From NCBI RefSeq assembly GCF_945859685.1, contig NC_079148.1, forward strand, positions 35,599,946 to 35,663,945: a DNA stretch of 64,000 nt. Reading direction: 5' to 3'. The notes beneath the pieces are model-generated. The model searched no databases and had not been told where the DNA came from. It saw nothing but the letters and a program-made list of their open reading frames with translations. Both the position numbers and the translations under genes were made by a program. Source of the DNA: Eupeodes corollae. Lineage: Eukaryota > Arthropoda > Insecta > Diptera > Syrphidae. Shown here piece by piece: positions 25,010-36,775 of the stretch; within the stretch, counting starts at the first letter, position 1; every line of letters begins with the position of its first letter.

Positions 25010-25129
25010 GAATCAATTCTAAAGCACACAGACTACACCATCCCCCAACTACAATTCGACAGAAATTTCCAGATTTCTATACCTACCAGATCTTTTTGGA
25101 AGGATTGGACATTCTTGGAGGATGAGTCA

Positions 25130-25971
25130 ATCCACTTTTACACAGATGGCTCAAAAACCAAAGAAGGGGTTGGTGGAGGTGTGTACTCTGAACGACTGAA
25201 ATTAAGTCTCTCATTCTCCCAATCATTGTAGCGTGTTCCTGGCGGAACTTTTGGCGATTAAGGAAGCCTTGTCTTGGCTCAAAGAAAACGTGATATCAAC
25301 ATCTGATATCCGTATTTTCTCTGACAGCCAAGCCGCTATCAAATCTCTGGACTCTGTCTCTACAGACTCTATAACAGTCCATAACTGTCGATCATCTCTA
25401 ATGGAGATGGTGCAACAGTTTAATATTCACCTTTGCTGGGTGCCGGGCCATAGAGACATTCCAGGTAACTTTAAGGCAGGTGAACTCACCAGGAACGGTA
25501 CAGTACAGCCCATGCTACCACGTTTGGCAAGTACTGGCATACCTATCGCTACTTGTAAACTCAAGACGCTAACTCAAGACGCTGAGAGGAGGGCAGGCAC
25601 CAGGTGGAACAACATCACCACGTGTCAAGCCAAAAAAAAACATCTGGCCAACACTGGATTTAAAACGTTCAAAGTGCTTGCTCTCTCTAAGCAGATCGCA
25701 TATCAGCTCGATAATAGGTGTCATAATCGGACACTGTCTAATAGTAAAGCACGCCACGAGACTAGGCGTATTCTCAAATGACTTTTGCAGAAGCTGTATG
25801 GACGAGGAAAAGGAAGAAACGGTTCTTCATCTTCTCTGCACATGCCCTGCTCTAGCTCGAAAACGCAAGAATTACCTAGGAGAATTCTTCTTTAACGATC
25901 TAGACGATATAAATCATATCGGTATAATCAGCCTTTCACGTTTCGTAAGGGACTCAAGCTGGTTCCATTGA
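25130..25971 (+). pseudogene. LOA copy C1 RNase H and Cys-His knuckle
   Basis: RNase H starts at FYTDGSKTKEGVGGG (first catalytic Asp), then FLAELLAIKEALSWL (Glu), IRIFSDSQAAIKSL (Asp) and CWVPGHRDIPGNF. The last acidic residue of the family (ADEL) reads AGEL here, a likely inactivating change; copy C2 keeps GDEL. The C-terminal frame 25678-25971 has CRSCMDEEKEETVLHLLCTC, a zinc-knuckle pattern. Frameshifts lie near 25230 and 25690. Confidence 0.85.
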
Positions 25972-26060
25972 GCTTAAAAGGAAGCCTCAAGATTCATGTG
26001 GTATCACAATGGGCCATTAAACTGGCCTAAGTGTGTCCTATTCCATCTTGGACAGCCACT

Positions 26061-26081
26061 ATAACCTAACCTAACCTAACC
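26061..26081 (+). repeat. (TAACC)n tail of LOA copy C1
   Basis: Four TAACC-type units at the exact 3' boundary of the element, before the target duplication. The complement is TTAGG, the common arthropod telomere unit. Confidence 0.85.
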
Positions 26082-26093
26082 TGAATATTTCTC
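26082..26093. repeat. 12-bp TSD, right (TGAATATTTCTC)
   Basis: Partner of 23739-23750. Confidence 0.82.
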
Positions 26094-26542
26094 GAAAATT
26101 GTATGAAAAATTATAAATATTTCAACTAAATATCGAAGAACGAAATTATAGATTTAAAAAATCACCACAAATTTTATCGACAGAAAACTACTTTATGATT
26201 TTTGATAGCCTAAAAAAGTCTTGTACAGTGCGTGTTTCAAGAATTTTAAAATGTTATATCTCAAAAACCTTACGTTAAACACTATTATTAAAGTTGTGTT
26301 TGACTTAAGACTATTAAAACCAATCAAAAAATTGCAATTTGATTTCCAAGAACAAAACCTTCTCGACTAGTGATATTTAAATTCAACTCAGTGTTGAGAT
26401 ATAGCCGGCGAAACACTACAATTTAAAAATTCTTGGGTCTTAAAAACATAAAGAAAAGTCGAAACCGTCCAGACAAACCTTTCTTCGTCCACATCGATGC
26501 ATCAATTTTACCAGACAACAAACATTTTTTTTTATAATTAAG

Positions 26543-26786
26543 AGGAAACTCTCTGCACTTGCCCTACTTTTTCACTAAGACGCAAACTTCATCTAAAAGA
26601 CTACTCTTTTGATGATCCCAGTGAACTAGCTAAAAAGGATATCAAATATCTTCTTCGCTTTATAAAAAGCTGAAAATGGTTCGACTAGCAAGAAGTAATT
26701 CTTTAGATTCATGTGGTATCAAAATGGGCCTTTTCTTTTGGCCTAAGTGTGTGGATTCTAGCCACATTAACCTAACCTAACCTAAC
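26543..26786 (+). pseudogene. LOA-related LINE 3' end (copy C3)
   Basis: The plus strand reads EETLCTCPTFSLRRKLHLKD and later LLRFIKS with a stop, aligning with the knuckle and C-terminus of C1 (EETVLHLLCTCPALARKRKN), but too different to be the same family. The 3' UTR keeps GATTCATGTGGTATCA and GGCCTAAGTGTGT, and the tail at 26768-26786 is (TAACC)n. Only the last ~240 bases were inserted or remain. Confidence 0.78.
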
Positions 26787-29487
26787 ATTTTATAAACTGA
26801 AAATAATATTACTTTAAGAACAATAATTTTGGTGTCTTATACAGTTTTTAGAACAATTGAATAATTGTATTATAAAAAAATAAAAACCTAAAAAAATGCA
26901 ACTTAATAATGGTAAAACTGATTTTCGCTATAATTGTTTTAAATCTCAGGCTCCAAATTTCTGTTAAAAGAAAAAAAAGCATCACTTGCTCAATTCGTTT
27001 AATGTTGAAGTTATTAAAAGACAAAAATAAATCTCACACTATTTTCGTCAAATTATAGCAACAAGTTCTAGTTACCAAGGTATACAAGTCATTCTGTATT
27101 GAATTTTTGTCATGTCACAATGACCATTTCACAAAAGTACAATCTTCCCATGTTAGAAAAAACATTATGAGTTCATAGATATATTTGGCTCGTTTGGGTA
27201 TTTAACATATCATTTCCCGCCCTATACTCAACAGATAGTTTGCTTTTTTTATACAAACTCCGGTCAAGAATCCTCCCATACAAAAAATATGCTATTATGC
27301 TATTTTAGGGTTTCCCTACAATTTCTTTTTCTTACCCTTAAATCTATATAAAATGCCACTCAAATATCTTACATGTCATTAGTCCATATAAAAGTGCTAT
27401 AATATGAATAAATGAATAACATCCATTCTCTTTCATACATTATAATAAAATGTTGAATCAATCAATCACAAAACCAAAACCATCAACTGAGAAGAATTAC
27501 AATAACTAACTTAAAATTAAGGCATTAAGCGGGTCACTTTAGTCATTAATTACTCTGGAGTTTCGTGTCGACAGTTTCAAATCACAAACATTCAACAATA
27601 TATTTAGGTATATACTTAAACCAAAGCATATATGGAATGGACCACCCACATTTTGCACCATGGATAAGTTTGATAGGGTGTGTTTCCACCCACTCAACAG
27701 AAAAGTAGGTAAAAAATATAATAATTACAGTAAATTAGTGCCTTAAAGAGGGTTAACGTATAGGTTAAACTTATTTTTATGAGCTCGAGCTCCAGGAGTG
27801 GTTATAAACGACGAGTTATTGCCATTCAAAATGTTAGTTCTTTTTTTATCGCATCACAAGGATTAGTAAACACGCACTTAACTTACATTTTTATATCACA
27901 AATTTAAAACTTTAATTTAAATATTTTAATTTTATTCCTGAAAAAAACGCAAAATGTCATGACCTGGCCTAAAAAAAAAACATAAATACAAAATAAAGCT
28001 AGTTTTATTTTCTCGCATGAATATCTTATCAAATCCTTTTGTGATATGTATATGGTAAATAAGTTCTTATATCTTGTCTTAGAGTTGATGTGTTTCACTT
28101 AAAAGTGAATAGGACTTTTCAGACTTGTGTTTTTTTCCAGAGAAAATCTTCAAAGCTATTTTCACTATAAAAGTTTTCTAAATTTCCTTGCTACTCGTTT
28201 ATTTTGCTTTGTTGTTTTCGCGTTCTACTTGTCATCGTGTTGATAGTGAGGATGATGTGCTAGCTAGCCAAAGGGTTCTGTTGAAAAACTTCTTCAACTC
28301 ATTCAAGCTGTATCATAAGTTTCTATCATATAAGTATACCAACTCCAACACACTCCATTTCCTCTTCAAAACGAAGCAATCTTTTACTACATATATCACA
28401 CACAAAGGAAAGCAACAAAGTTATTTTTTTTGAATGTGAATACTGTGAATGTACTCAAGACTCGTATATCCCGACCAACTTTTAAGTTTTGTGTTTAATT
28501 AGACAAGAAATTAAAACATCAAGTTAGTTTCTTTGGTGGATTTGTGTGGTTTTTGTAAGGCTGACAAAAGTTGTATGTGTATTTTTCTTCTTTTAGATGT
28601 TTCACAGAGTTCCGGGAATATTTGTACATAAAACTTACAAATGATGTGAAAGTATTTGCTAGTTGGCTTGAAAGTCGTTGTTTTGGGTTGAGTTAGTTGT
28701 GTGGTGCGTAAAAGAATTTAACATTCTTAAACAAAAATAAGAGTAAAACTTAAAAGAAAAACTCAATTGAAAAATCATGCGTATACGCCAGAGTGCACGT
28801 TTTTGTTATCTATTTTTTTTAATGGAACTTAAAGATTTAGGTCGTTATCCAATGATTAATATTTTAAAAATGTATACAAGATTTGTAGCATAGGTAAAAC
28901 AAAAACTCGGCTTTGAGGTCTTGAGGTTAACGAATTTATTTCTTTAACTCATTTAAAGAGTTGATTTCAGTTATGTCTTGTATTGTCTTTTATTCAAATT
29001 GATTTTTATAAATCTACTTTCATCATATTTAGGTAAGAGCTACACCAAAAATTTGTATTTTTAATACAGTACAGACAATAACAAAAATATGGATTCTGAA
29101 TGAAGAAAAATGCATGGAATTTTGTTTGCGCAGTACTTAATTGATAACAGAGAGTTCAAAGTCCAGAATTCAAAAATTTAACTAACTCATCTTTAAAAGA
29201 TGGTTATGTTGATCCACTTTGTTCTTAGCTTGGGAAGTTATATATTTTTAACTGGTGCTGTCCTCTTTAACTTCTTTCCAGTTGAGTATATACTGAAATT
29301 TTAATATCTTGTTGGATTCTGATTGGTTTACGTTTATATTTGTTTATACTTTATCATTATTCTTTCAACAACAAAAACAGTGTTCTACTGATCTTCTCCA
29401 AGTTCTAAACAACAACTAATCTTCCTATGATTTCAAGCATATGACATATTATTTTTTTGTTTCGATTATTATTCTAAAAAAAAGAAC
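26787..29487. other. AT-rich sequence, no feature recognised
   Basis: No coding motif or repeat match seen. It forms the downstream flank of the tRNA gene (minus strand). Confidence 0.55.
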
Positions 29488-29560
29488 CGCCCGAGCAGGG
29501 ACTTGAACCCTGGACCGTTGGATTAAAAGTCCAACGCTCTACCAACTGAGCTACCCGGGC
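29488..29560 (-). tRNA. tRNA-Lys-TTT: tRNA-Lys (anticodon UUU)
   Basis: The minus strand folds as a normal 73-nt tRNA. The 7-bp acceptor stem is GCCCGGG with CTCGGGC (one G-U pair) and discriminator G. The A box is TAGCTCAGTTGGTAGAGC and the B box is GGTTCAAGTCC. The anticodon stem TTGGA/TCCAA encloses CTTTTAA, giving anticodon UUU. There is no intron. Downstream on the minus strand a run of Ts (complement of 29476-29483) can end pol III transcription. Unlike the SINEs here, both boxes and all stems are intact and there is no SINE body, so this is probably a working gene decoding AAA/AAG lysine codons. Confidence 0.96.
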
Positions 29561-30108
29561 ACATGAAAATTCACTAAAATTAAAAAAAGGCAACATTTGT
29601 TTGTATTTTTTAAGATTTAGATAATAATAGTTTTATATTAGCATCAAATAAGCAATAGAATGAGGTAATTTCTGGAATTTTGTGTCTACGATAACATTAA
29701 ACAAAACGTGAGGTGTTTTCAATTTTTTTTAAAATTTGGCAAAGTTGAATTTGATATTTTTATTTTATTTTTAAACGTTGAAATAATCTTAAAAACTATA
29801 TTATATTGTTTATTTATAAAAATTATTACTTGGACGTTACTTAAGTCTCAAGTAAATCACTTTAAAAAGAAGTTCACTCGAATAAGCGAGTATTTCAAAT
29901 AATGAAAAACAGAAGTCTTAGGAACTGTGTATTATGTGCAAAAATATTTAAACAACTTATTTCTGTGCAGTTTTAAGAATTTGTATAAGCTGTTTGTGTA
30001 AAGAGTGTTTGTCACATAATTAAAATTGGATAATACTTTGAAATTTGAATATTTAAAAATAGATTTCTTTATTTAAAAGCTTTTATTTGACAAAATGAGT
30101 TTTAAAAA
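29561..30108. other. tRNA upstream flank, AT-rich
   Basis: Nothing else recognised. Confidence 0.55.
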
Positions 30109-32020
30109 AAATTTACTTACTTACTTTACTTAAGCTGGCGCTACAGTCCGGGCGGACCTGAACCTCAACCAACAAGCGTCTCCAGCCAGCTCGGTCCCTA
30201 GCTAGCTGTCCCCAGTTTCGCACGCCAAGTTGGTTGAGGTAGTCTCCCACCTAGACGCGCCACCTGAGTCGCGGTCTTTTTCTACTGGATTGGATTCGAA
30301 GACCTTCCGGCCTGGAGCGTTGATGCCCTTTCGCTCTACATGACCTACCATCTATCTAAGCTGTTGGACTATAATTCTGCTAACTAGGTCAGAGTTGCTG
30401 TAAAACCCGTACAGTTCGTCGTTATATCTTCTCCTCCATTCTCCATCTATGCGTACGGGACCGAAAATCACCCGAAGAATTTTTCTCTCGAAGCTTAGAA
30501 TGCTCTCATCTTTCTTTGGCAAGGTCCAGGCCTCAGCGCCTTAAATGAGAACCGGGATGATGAGTGTCTTATAGATGGTGATTTTAGATACTCGAGAGAG
30601 GACTTTACTTCGGAATGGCTTTCTAAGTCAAAAGAAGCAGCGATTTGCAAGAGTTATTCTTCGCTTGATTTCAGCGCTGGTGTCGTTGTCTGTGTTAATA
30701 GCGGTGCCTCGGTAGACAAAGTCCTTAACTACCTCAAAGTTATAGCTGTCCATGGTGACGTTTTGTCCAAGACGTCGTCGTTCAGTGTCCTTTTTTGATG
30801 ACAGCATATACTTGGTCTTGCCCTCATTGACCACTAAACCCATCTTCTTCGCTTCCGTCGTAATGCTCAAAAACGCTCCACTGACATCACGCTTTGATCT
30901 TCCAATTATGTCAATATCATCTGCGTATCCGAGTAATTGGATGGACCTTTGGAAGATTGTGCCTCTAGTGTTGACGGTTGAGTTATACACAATTCTTTCC
31001 AGGACGATGTTGAAGAAGTCGCATGACAGTGCATCGCCTTGTCTAAAACCTTTTTTGACATCAAATACATTGGTAAGATCTTTTCCGACCTCGATAGAGC
31101 AGCGTGCATTCTCCATCGTCATTATGCACAAACGGATAAGTTTGACAGGGATGCCAAAACTAGACATTGCTCGGTAGAGCTCTTCTCTATAGATGCTGTC
31201 ATACGCGGCTTTAAGATCGATAAAGGGAGACGTTCACATAATACGGCAAAGAGGATCTTATACGCAATGTTAAGGAGACTGATGCCTCTGTAGTTGGCGC
31301 AGTTTAGAGGGTCTCCTTTCTTATGTATCGGGCACACTATGCTGAGATTCCACTCATCTCATCGGCCATGCTTTCTTCCGACCATATTTTGCAGATGAGT
31401 TGGTGCATGCTCCGTACCAAGTCATCACCTGCTGCTTTGAATAGTTCGGCAGCGATGCCGTCAGCTTCAGCAGCTTTGTTTGACTTTAGTTTAGATATAG
31501 CTATCTTCACTTCGTCAAGGTCGGGTAGGCGGAATTGTTGATCTGCGTCGACGAGGTTGAGTGGTTCTATCTTCCTTACAGCGGAATTCGGTTCGTCATC
31601 GCCGTTACATGATTTGGAGAAGTGATCTTTCCATATTCTCAGCATCGACTGCGGTTTTACTACGATGTTCCCCTGATCGTTTTTACAGGCTTCGGTTCTT
31701 GCCTGGTACCCTTGGGAGGTTTTTTTTACCTTTTGGTATAATTTACGAACCTCATTCCTGTTATGACATCCCTCTATCTCCTCGATCGCGCGCTTCTCAT
31801 GCTCTCTTTTTTTCCATCTAAGAAGACGGTGTTCCTCTCTCCTCTTCTGCTCGTAGAGCTTGCGAGCAGCTCTAGTCCTTTTGTGCAGCGCCGTTTTGTA
31901 TGCCTCTTGTTTCGCTGCGTGCGCGTTCTGACAATAATCGTCAAACCAGGGGTTTCGCTGTGGTGGCCGTGTGAAACCTAGGACTTCAGAGGCGGCATCT
32001 CTGATGGCTGCAAGGCAATT
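30109..32020 (-). mobile_element. RTE-like LINE copy C, 5' truncated
   Basis: On the minus strand it runs from the linker (about 32020) through RT to the C-terminus and a 3' tail of TAAGTAAGTAAG units (30109-30130). The low-coordinate end decodes to GAEAWT, ERKILRVIFGPV and INAPGRKVFESN, the C-terminal signature that recurs at 56.5-56.8 kb. A deletion joins CERL near 31230 directly to later RT sequence, removing the part seen in copy A at 270-340. The 5' end near 32020 is defined by loss of similarity to copy A. Several indels make it inactive. Confidence 0.88.
30628..31167 (-). pseudogene. RTE-like copy C RT palm
   Basis: A 179-codon frame with GFRQGDALSCDFFNIVLERI, LLGYADDIDIIGRSKRD (catalytic YADD) and VNEGKTKYMLSSKKD, the core of a LINE RT. 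It ends where a frameshift precedes the C-terminal region. The fingers (31122-31645) are in two further frames, with CPIHKKGDPLNCANYRGISL and ISKLKSNKAAEADGIAAELF. Confidence 0.88.
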
Positions 32021-32247
32021 GACCAGCCTGAATCCGTTGTCGGATTAAAAAAAACTGGGTTTTTAAATTTCAGTTATTGAATTGTATTATAATTTAGCTT
32101 CTGGAATTTGTATTAAAGTTTTTATGTGACTTTATATGATGAAGCTTTGGAGTTAATTTTGTTTACCATATGTTTTAGAACTAACCTTTCAAAACAATTT
32201 TTATATTTTGTAATAAAATTATTTAGACGATGAATTTGTTAGAAACC

Positions 32248-32490
32248 GTTTTAGCACAAATGGTTCAGTTTTTTGAAATCTTAATGAAATACTATAAATA
32301 TTTCAACTGAATGTCGAAAAAAGAATTTATATTTTTAGAGAAAACATCACGAATTTTATGAAACGATTTTTTTTTCGATTTTTTGAAAAGTAATATCACG
32401 AAGAACATTACGTCCGTCATAGAATGTTTTTTTTTTTAGTAGGGTTTGAATCAAGGTCATAAAAACTAATCGGAAAATCGTAATTTAAAA
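32248..32490 (+). repeat. Dispersed repeat X, second copy
   Basis: TTTTAGCACAAATGGTTCAG and ATAAATATTTCAACTGAATG match the flanks of LOA copy C1 at 23.7 and 26.1 kb in the same order, with later partial matches up to about 32490. Identity looks like roughly 70%. Ends are uncertain. Confidence 0.55.
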
Positions 32491-32659
32491 ATAATAAATG
32501 TTATCCAAAGCGTACAAAGGCATAGGAGTTCGAACAAATTAACGTACGTGCACACGAAATTCGAGACATCTCTCCTGTAATTTAATATTAATAAGATTAG
32601 ACTTATTTGAATATCTTTTAATCTGAAAAAAAAAAATGATTTGGCATGATAGACTTACT

Positions 32660-32905
32660 TAGACTTACTGCTAATAAAATTAAATAACGCAGGTTTTAGG
32701 CGTGATATTTTTAAATGTCTTAAGTCATATCTAAAAGGTGGCATTCAAAAAGTGTCCATAAATAGCAATATAACTGAAACTCTTTTTTATAAAAATATGG
32801 AGTTCCTCATGGATCTGTTCTTGGTCCTCTTCTTTTTTTTCTTAGTTTACATCGAATCAGTTTTCAAGTTTCAGTAAAGTGGTCTCTCAACTGGTTTCGT
32901 GCAGA
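32660..32905 (+). pseudogene. Decayed LINE RT fragment
   Basis: Across several frames the plus strand keeps GVPHGSVLGPLLFFLSL, the diverged form of GVPQGSVLGPLLFLLYINDL that every CR1/Jockey-type RT has. The preceding bases fit 'FKCLKSYLKGGIQKVSIN'-like thumb-proximal sequence. It is not close enough to families B, E or F here to assign. Confidence 0.6.
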
Positions 32906-35649
32906 TTACATAGCTTTCAATTACCCCGCATCTTCTGACCTTAAGTGGAGTCCGTAAAATATGAAGATCTCCAATGTCTTAGAAACTATTTTTGTGTTCA
33001 CAAACTTATTTTAATTGAAAAAAAAACATCAACATTTTCATATAATCTGTATTTTCATGCTTCTTTTTGTAAACGATGTATGTAGAAACTTTAACTTTAA
33101 GGATAACTATTAAATCTTATTTCATGCTGGTTACCCGTAAAATATATCTTTTAAGACCGTTTTTGAAAGTCTCAACTAAACTGAATTAGGGTTTTTTATC
33201 TTGTCAATAAACACGTAGCTCGTAAAACACATTTTTCTCATTGTTACACTACCTTAGCATCTCGATTCTTTAACAAACAACCATTGAAAAATCAAATTTC
33301 TGCTAATTTTAAATTCTTTTTGTAAAAAGTGTATGACTAGCTTTCCACGGCAGACTATTCAAAACTATTTATGGTACTTTAAAAATTTTGAGCTTAATTG
33401 TTATGTTTTTATCATGATCCTGTCCAAACTGTAAAAAATAATGTAAAATGTAATATTCAAAATTACAATTTTTAATTATAGTTATTATTAGAATTGGAAA
33501 CTCAATTTTTTTGATATCTGCTGATTGCCACTCTACATCAGTTTTAAATTGTAAATGTTCATACCATTGTTGTATCTAGCTACCATTGCATTAGCTTATA
33601 AAGTTAATGAATGATTATTATTTATTCTAATGGATACAATCCCCAATCAATCAAAATTGAAAAAGAAATTAAACTATTTTTGTTAGATGAGTATTAATCC
33701 AAAATAAACTGAACAGCTGACTGACAAAAGTACGATAAATATGCAATTTTATGTTTATTTTAAAAATCTTCAAAATAAAATTATACGAATAAAAAATAAC
33801 TTAAAACCTTTTAAACCAAATTTCTTTAAAATTAATTTATTATAGACCCTGAAACGAAAACCAAACACTCTAATCCTTTATATCTCACTTCTAAGCCCAT
33901 CCTTAACATTAATTCCCCTTTTTTTAAATCTCCAATCCTCAACAACCATTTAAATATTCTTTATTATAATTTAGCTTTGTGAAATAAATACTTTTTTGCA
34001 CAAGGACATCATTATCTTAAGTTTTAAATAAACATCCAATAATTATTATGAAACTTCAAGTTTGTTTTTCAAATAAAATAATCTTCCTGCCTGGGTTTAG
34101 CAATTTAGTAATTTCTTAATGATGAAAAATTAATTGTCTGTTTATTGTATACCAACTTACTTATATATGCACCCCATCTCTCTCTCCCTTTTCGTGATGT
34201 TTACTGTCATGTCTATGTTGTCTAAAGGCTTCTTTTTCGTCTTCGTTTCATTTTATATTAAAACATCATATCTTCAATTCAAACAAATCCCTTTCCTAAT
34301 TTGCTACTTTACGCTCATTTAGACAATATTTATCTTTTTACCTCTACTTTATTTACGTATATACTTTTACTTTCCCTCAAGAACTGTCTTCACTTTCTGT
34401 GTTCTGTTTTATTTCTCTATATCTTATTGCGCTAAGGAATAAAGACACTAAATGGCAAAAGCCTAAAATAAATTATGCCCTGTCGCAAGTCGCAGAAAAG
34501 AAAAAGACAAAACGATTTAAGGACATAGCTATATACCTACCCCATCAAGATGTCAAGTGTATATTATCCATTTTATTATTATATTTCTTTAATATTAAGA
34601 AGACTGAAAGACAAAGCTACAAAACACAAAAGAAAATAAGAAGAAGAAAAAGATATAGAGTCAAATAAAGATCCTACAAAATAAAAAACAAATAAATAAC
34701 TAAGAATAAGATGGCTGTAATTTACACATGCCTTAAAAAAAAGTTACAATTGTTGTCAAAGTTAATGGTTTCGTTGAATTTTCAGGATAAAACCTATTTT
34801 CAAAAATTCATGTGTTTGAGTTACTCTACCTTGAAAAATATTTAAAAAGAGAAACCGACGTACATATATTTTGTATTTCTTCTATGTTAAACTCGCGGAA
34901 ATATACATTTGTATAAGTGATGAATGGGCTTGAAGGCATTAAGAAGGTTTTTTTAGATTGATGGAAATTTTAAAATATTTTTTGTTTCTCAGCCCTACTT
35001 GTTGTTTTCGATGAGATACCTACTTTTATTCAAGAAGACTTACTTAAATTTGGATAGGAACATTTTTCACGCACGCATAATTCAATTTTTTTTTCTGGTT
35101 GAGGGAATTTCAATCAGAGTTTTTCTTTTGTCGTAATTTTGACTTACTGTTGTTGATGATGGTAGAATTGAGGAACAGCTAAGGATTGTTTTTCTTTTAA
35201 AGATGAAAATTGAATTCAAGAAGATAAAAGTTTAAAAATTGTTTTATTTTTGTGTGTTTTTGTTTCGTTTTCGTTTCTAATAAATTAGGAACAATTTCTA
35301 TATAAGTGGTTTGAGATTGTTCCAAGTTTTAATCCAATTAATTTATTTGAATTGATTGTTTTTTTTTGCACCAATAAGAAAATTATATACAGAATTTTCC
35401 AAGCCACATTTTCATATGTTAAAAAACAATATTTTTTAGAGAAACTAATTGATGTTTATTTCATTGTAATTGCCGTTAACATTAAAAAAACGTCATCAGC
35501 TAAAGGACCACTTCTGCTACGGTTGAAGGACATATCATTTTCATGTATGTGTTCATGGCTTATTTCCATATTTAACCTAAATATCATTAAGGTCCTTCGT
35601 TGTTTGTGGGGCATTGGTATACAAATTCCTTTGAAATTATGATATAACA
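32906..35649. other. AT-rich sequence, no feature recognised
   Basis: Long A and T runs; open frames such as 34399-34668 are lysine-rich chance frames. Confidence 0.55.
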
Positions 35650-36300
35650 AAATAACCGAACGGCGAAAAATCACGTGAGAGTAAAAATGTTTGCGAATAC
35701 TTAGTGATACTTTTTTAACTTTAAAAAAAATCAGGACTACTTCCTCTAACGCTAGTGAAATTGACAACATTGTCAATGACCTCACCATAGGTATGAACAG
35801 ATCTTTACAAATTGCTTGTCTACTTATAGAATATAGGAAAGAGGAAGAAACCACAATGGAGAGAATATATTTACTTAACTCTTTAAACAAGACTAGCCGC
35901 TCACTGGGAATCTTACAAATAATCCCTAAGCATTTATAAGAAAACAGTAAGGAAATCTAAGCGATGTTTCAGAAGATCCTTTTGTGAATCGATAGAAGAA
36001 ACTTCCGATGTCTCTAGGCTCCGAAAAATTCTTTCAACTAATCCAGCGATAAAAAGCTGTCTGAAAAATGCAGATGGCTCCTGGACAATATTAAGTGAAG
36101 AATCACTGAGCTTACTACTGGATACTCAATTTCCAGGTATTTTTTTAACCGCAGCTTGCAACAATCATATTCGCTTAAGCTTCAATAAAACATATCCACA
36201 AGATCTGGTCACAAGAGACACGCTACACTAGGCTCTCAACAACTTCGAACAATTTAAATCTGTAGGACCAGATGACATAATAAACGGTGATTTTTTAAGA
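35650..36300 (+). pseudogene. LOA-type LINE copy D: linker before RT
   Basis: The plus strand reads, in shifting frames, SSNASEIDNIVNDLTIGMNR, then KSKRCFRRSFCESIEETSDV, LRKILSTNPAIKSCLKNADG, SWTILSEESLSLLLDTQFPG and FKSVGPDDIINGDFLRA. That order is the linker between endonuclease and RT in LOA/I-type LINEs. The RT then breaks off at about 36300, and LOA RT sequence resumes at 36776 on the far side of a mariner piece. This region is missing from copies C1 and C2, so it could be the same or a related family. Confidence 0.72.
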
Positions 36301-36304
36301 GCTT

Positions 36305-36775
36305 GAAAACTTAAAAAAAAAAAAACGCATAAAATTTGCAAAATCTCATCGATTCTTTATTTGAAACGTTAGATTGGTCCATGACATTTACTTCTTGAAG
36401 ATAATTTCATTTAAATGTTGACCGCGGCTGCGTCTTAGGTGGTCCATTCGGAAAGTCCAAATTTGGGTAACTTTTTCGAGCATTTCGGCCGAAATAGCCC
36501 GAATTTCTTCGGAAATGTTGTCTTCCAAAGCTGGAATAGTTGCTGGCTTATTTGTGTAGACTTTAGACTTGACGTAGCCCCACAAAAAATAGGCTAAAGG
36601 CGTCAAATCGCATGATCTTGGTGGCCAACTTACCGGTCCATTCCTTGGGATGAATTGTTCTCCGAAGTTTTCCCTCAAAATGGCCATAGAATCGTGAGCT
36701 GTGTGGCATGTAGCGCCATCTTGTTGAAACAAGATAAATGCTCGCAAATCAACCTTAAAGAACTTCAACATATTA
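36305..36775 (-). mobile_element. Tc1/mariner transposon, 3' part
   Basis: A piece of a cut-and-paste DNA transposon lying inside LOA copy D. It includes the end of the transposase (36388-36771) and an A/T-rich end near 36310. The N-terminal half and other end are absent. I could not define inverted repeats or a TA duplication with certainty. Confidence 0.75.
36388..36771 (-). pseudogene. Tc1/mariner transposase, C-terminal 127 codons
   Basis: The frame contains FQQDGATCHTAHDS, carrying the second catalytic Asp of the DDE/D domain, then WPPRSCDLTPLAYFLWGYVK. In this family the latter motif is normally LDYFLWG, so the third catalytic Asp is replaced by Ala and the protein could not cut DNA. 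The C-terminus MDHLRRSRGQHLNEIIF is intact. There is no stop before the TAA, so the copy is fairly young, but it is 5' truncated and lacks the helix-turn-helix DNA-binding region. Confidence 0.85.

Larger units (their letters stand above)
23751..26081 (+). mobile_element. LOA-clade LINE copy C1, 5' truncated
   Basis: Flanked by a 12-bp target duplication and ending in (TAACC)n. It starts just before the RT segment AWREVKVVFIPKAGK. The RT is followed by an RNase H domain and a Cys-His knuckle, which with the RT motifs points to the LOA clade of LINEs. A deletion and shift near 23940 and stops at 24016 and 25009 make it non-functional. It is about 90% or more similar by eye to copy C2 at 60.3-62.6 kb. 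The endonuclease and ORF1 are absent because of 5' truncation. Confidence 0.9.
23698..26340 (+). repeat. Old dispersed repeat X, interrupted by LOA copy C1
   Basis: TTTTAGCACAAATGGTTCAG at 23701-23720, and ATAAATATTTCAACTRAATR plus following sequence at 26110-26340, match 32248-32490 in the same order. In the second locus the two parts are contiguous; here the LOA insertion (23751-26081) separates them. No coding content or ends were recognised. Confidence 0.6.

Noticed and set aside
35456..35890. 144-codon minus-strand frame
   Set aside because: It lies largely antisense to the LOA copy D linker, which has recognisable family motifs on the plus strand.
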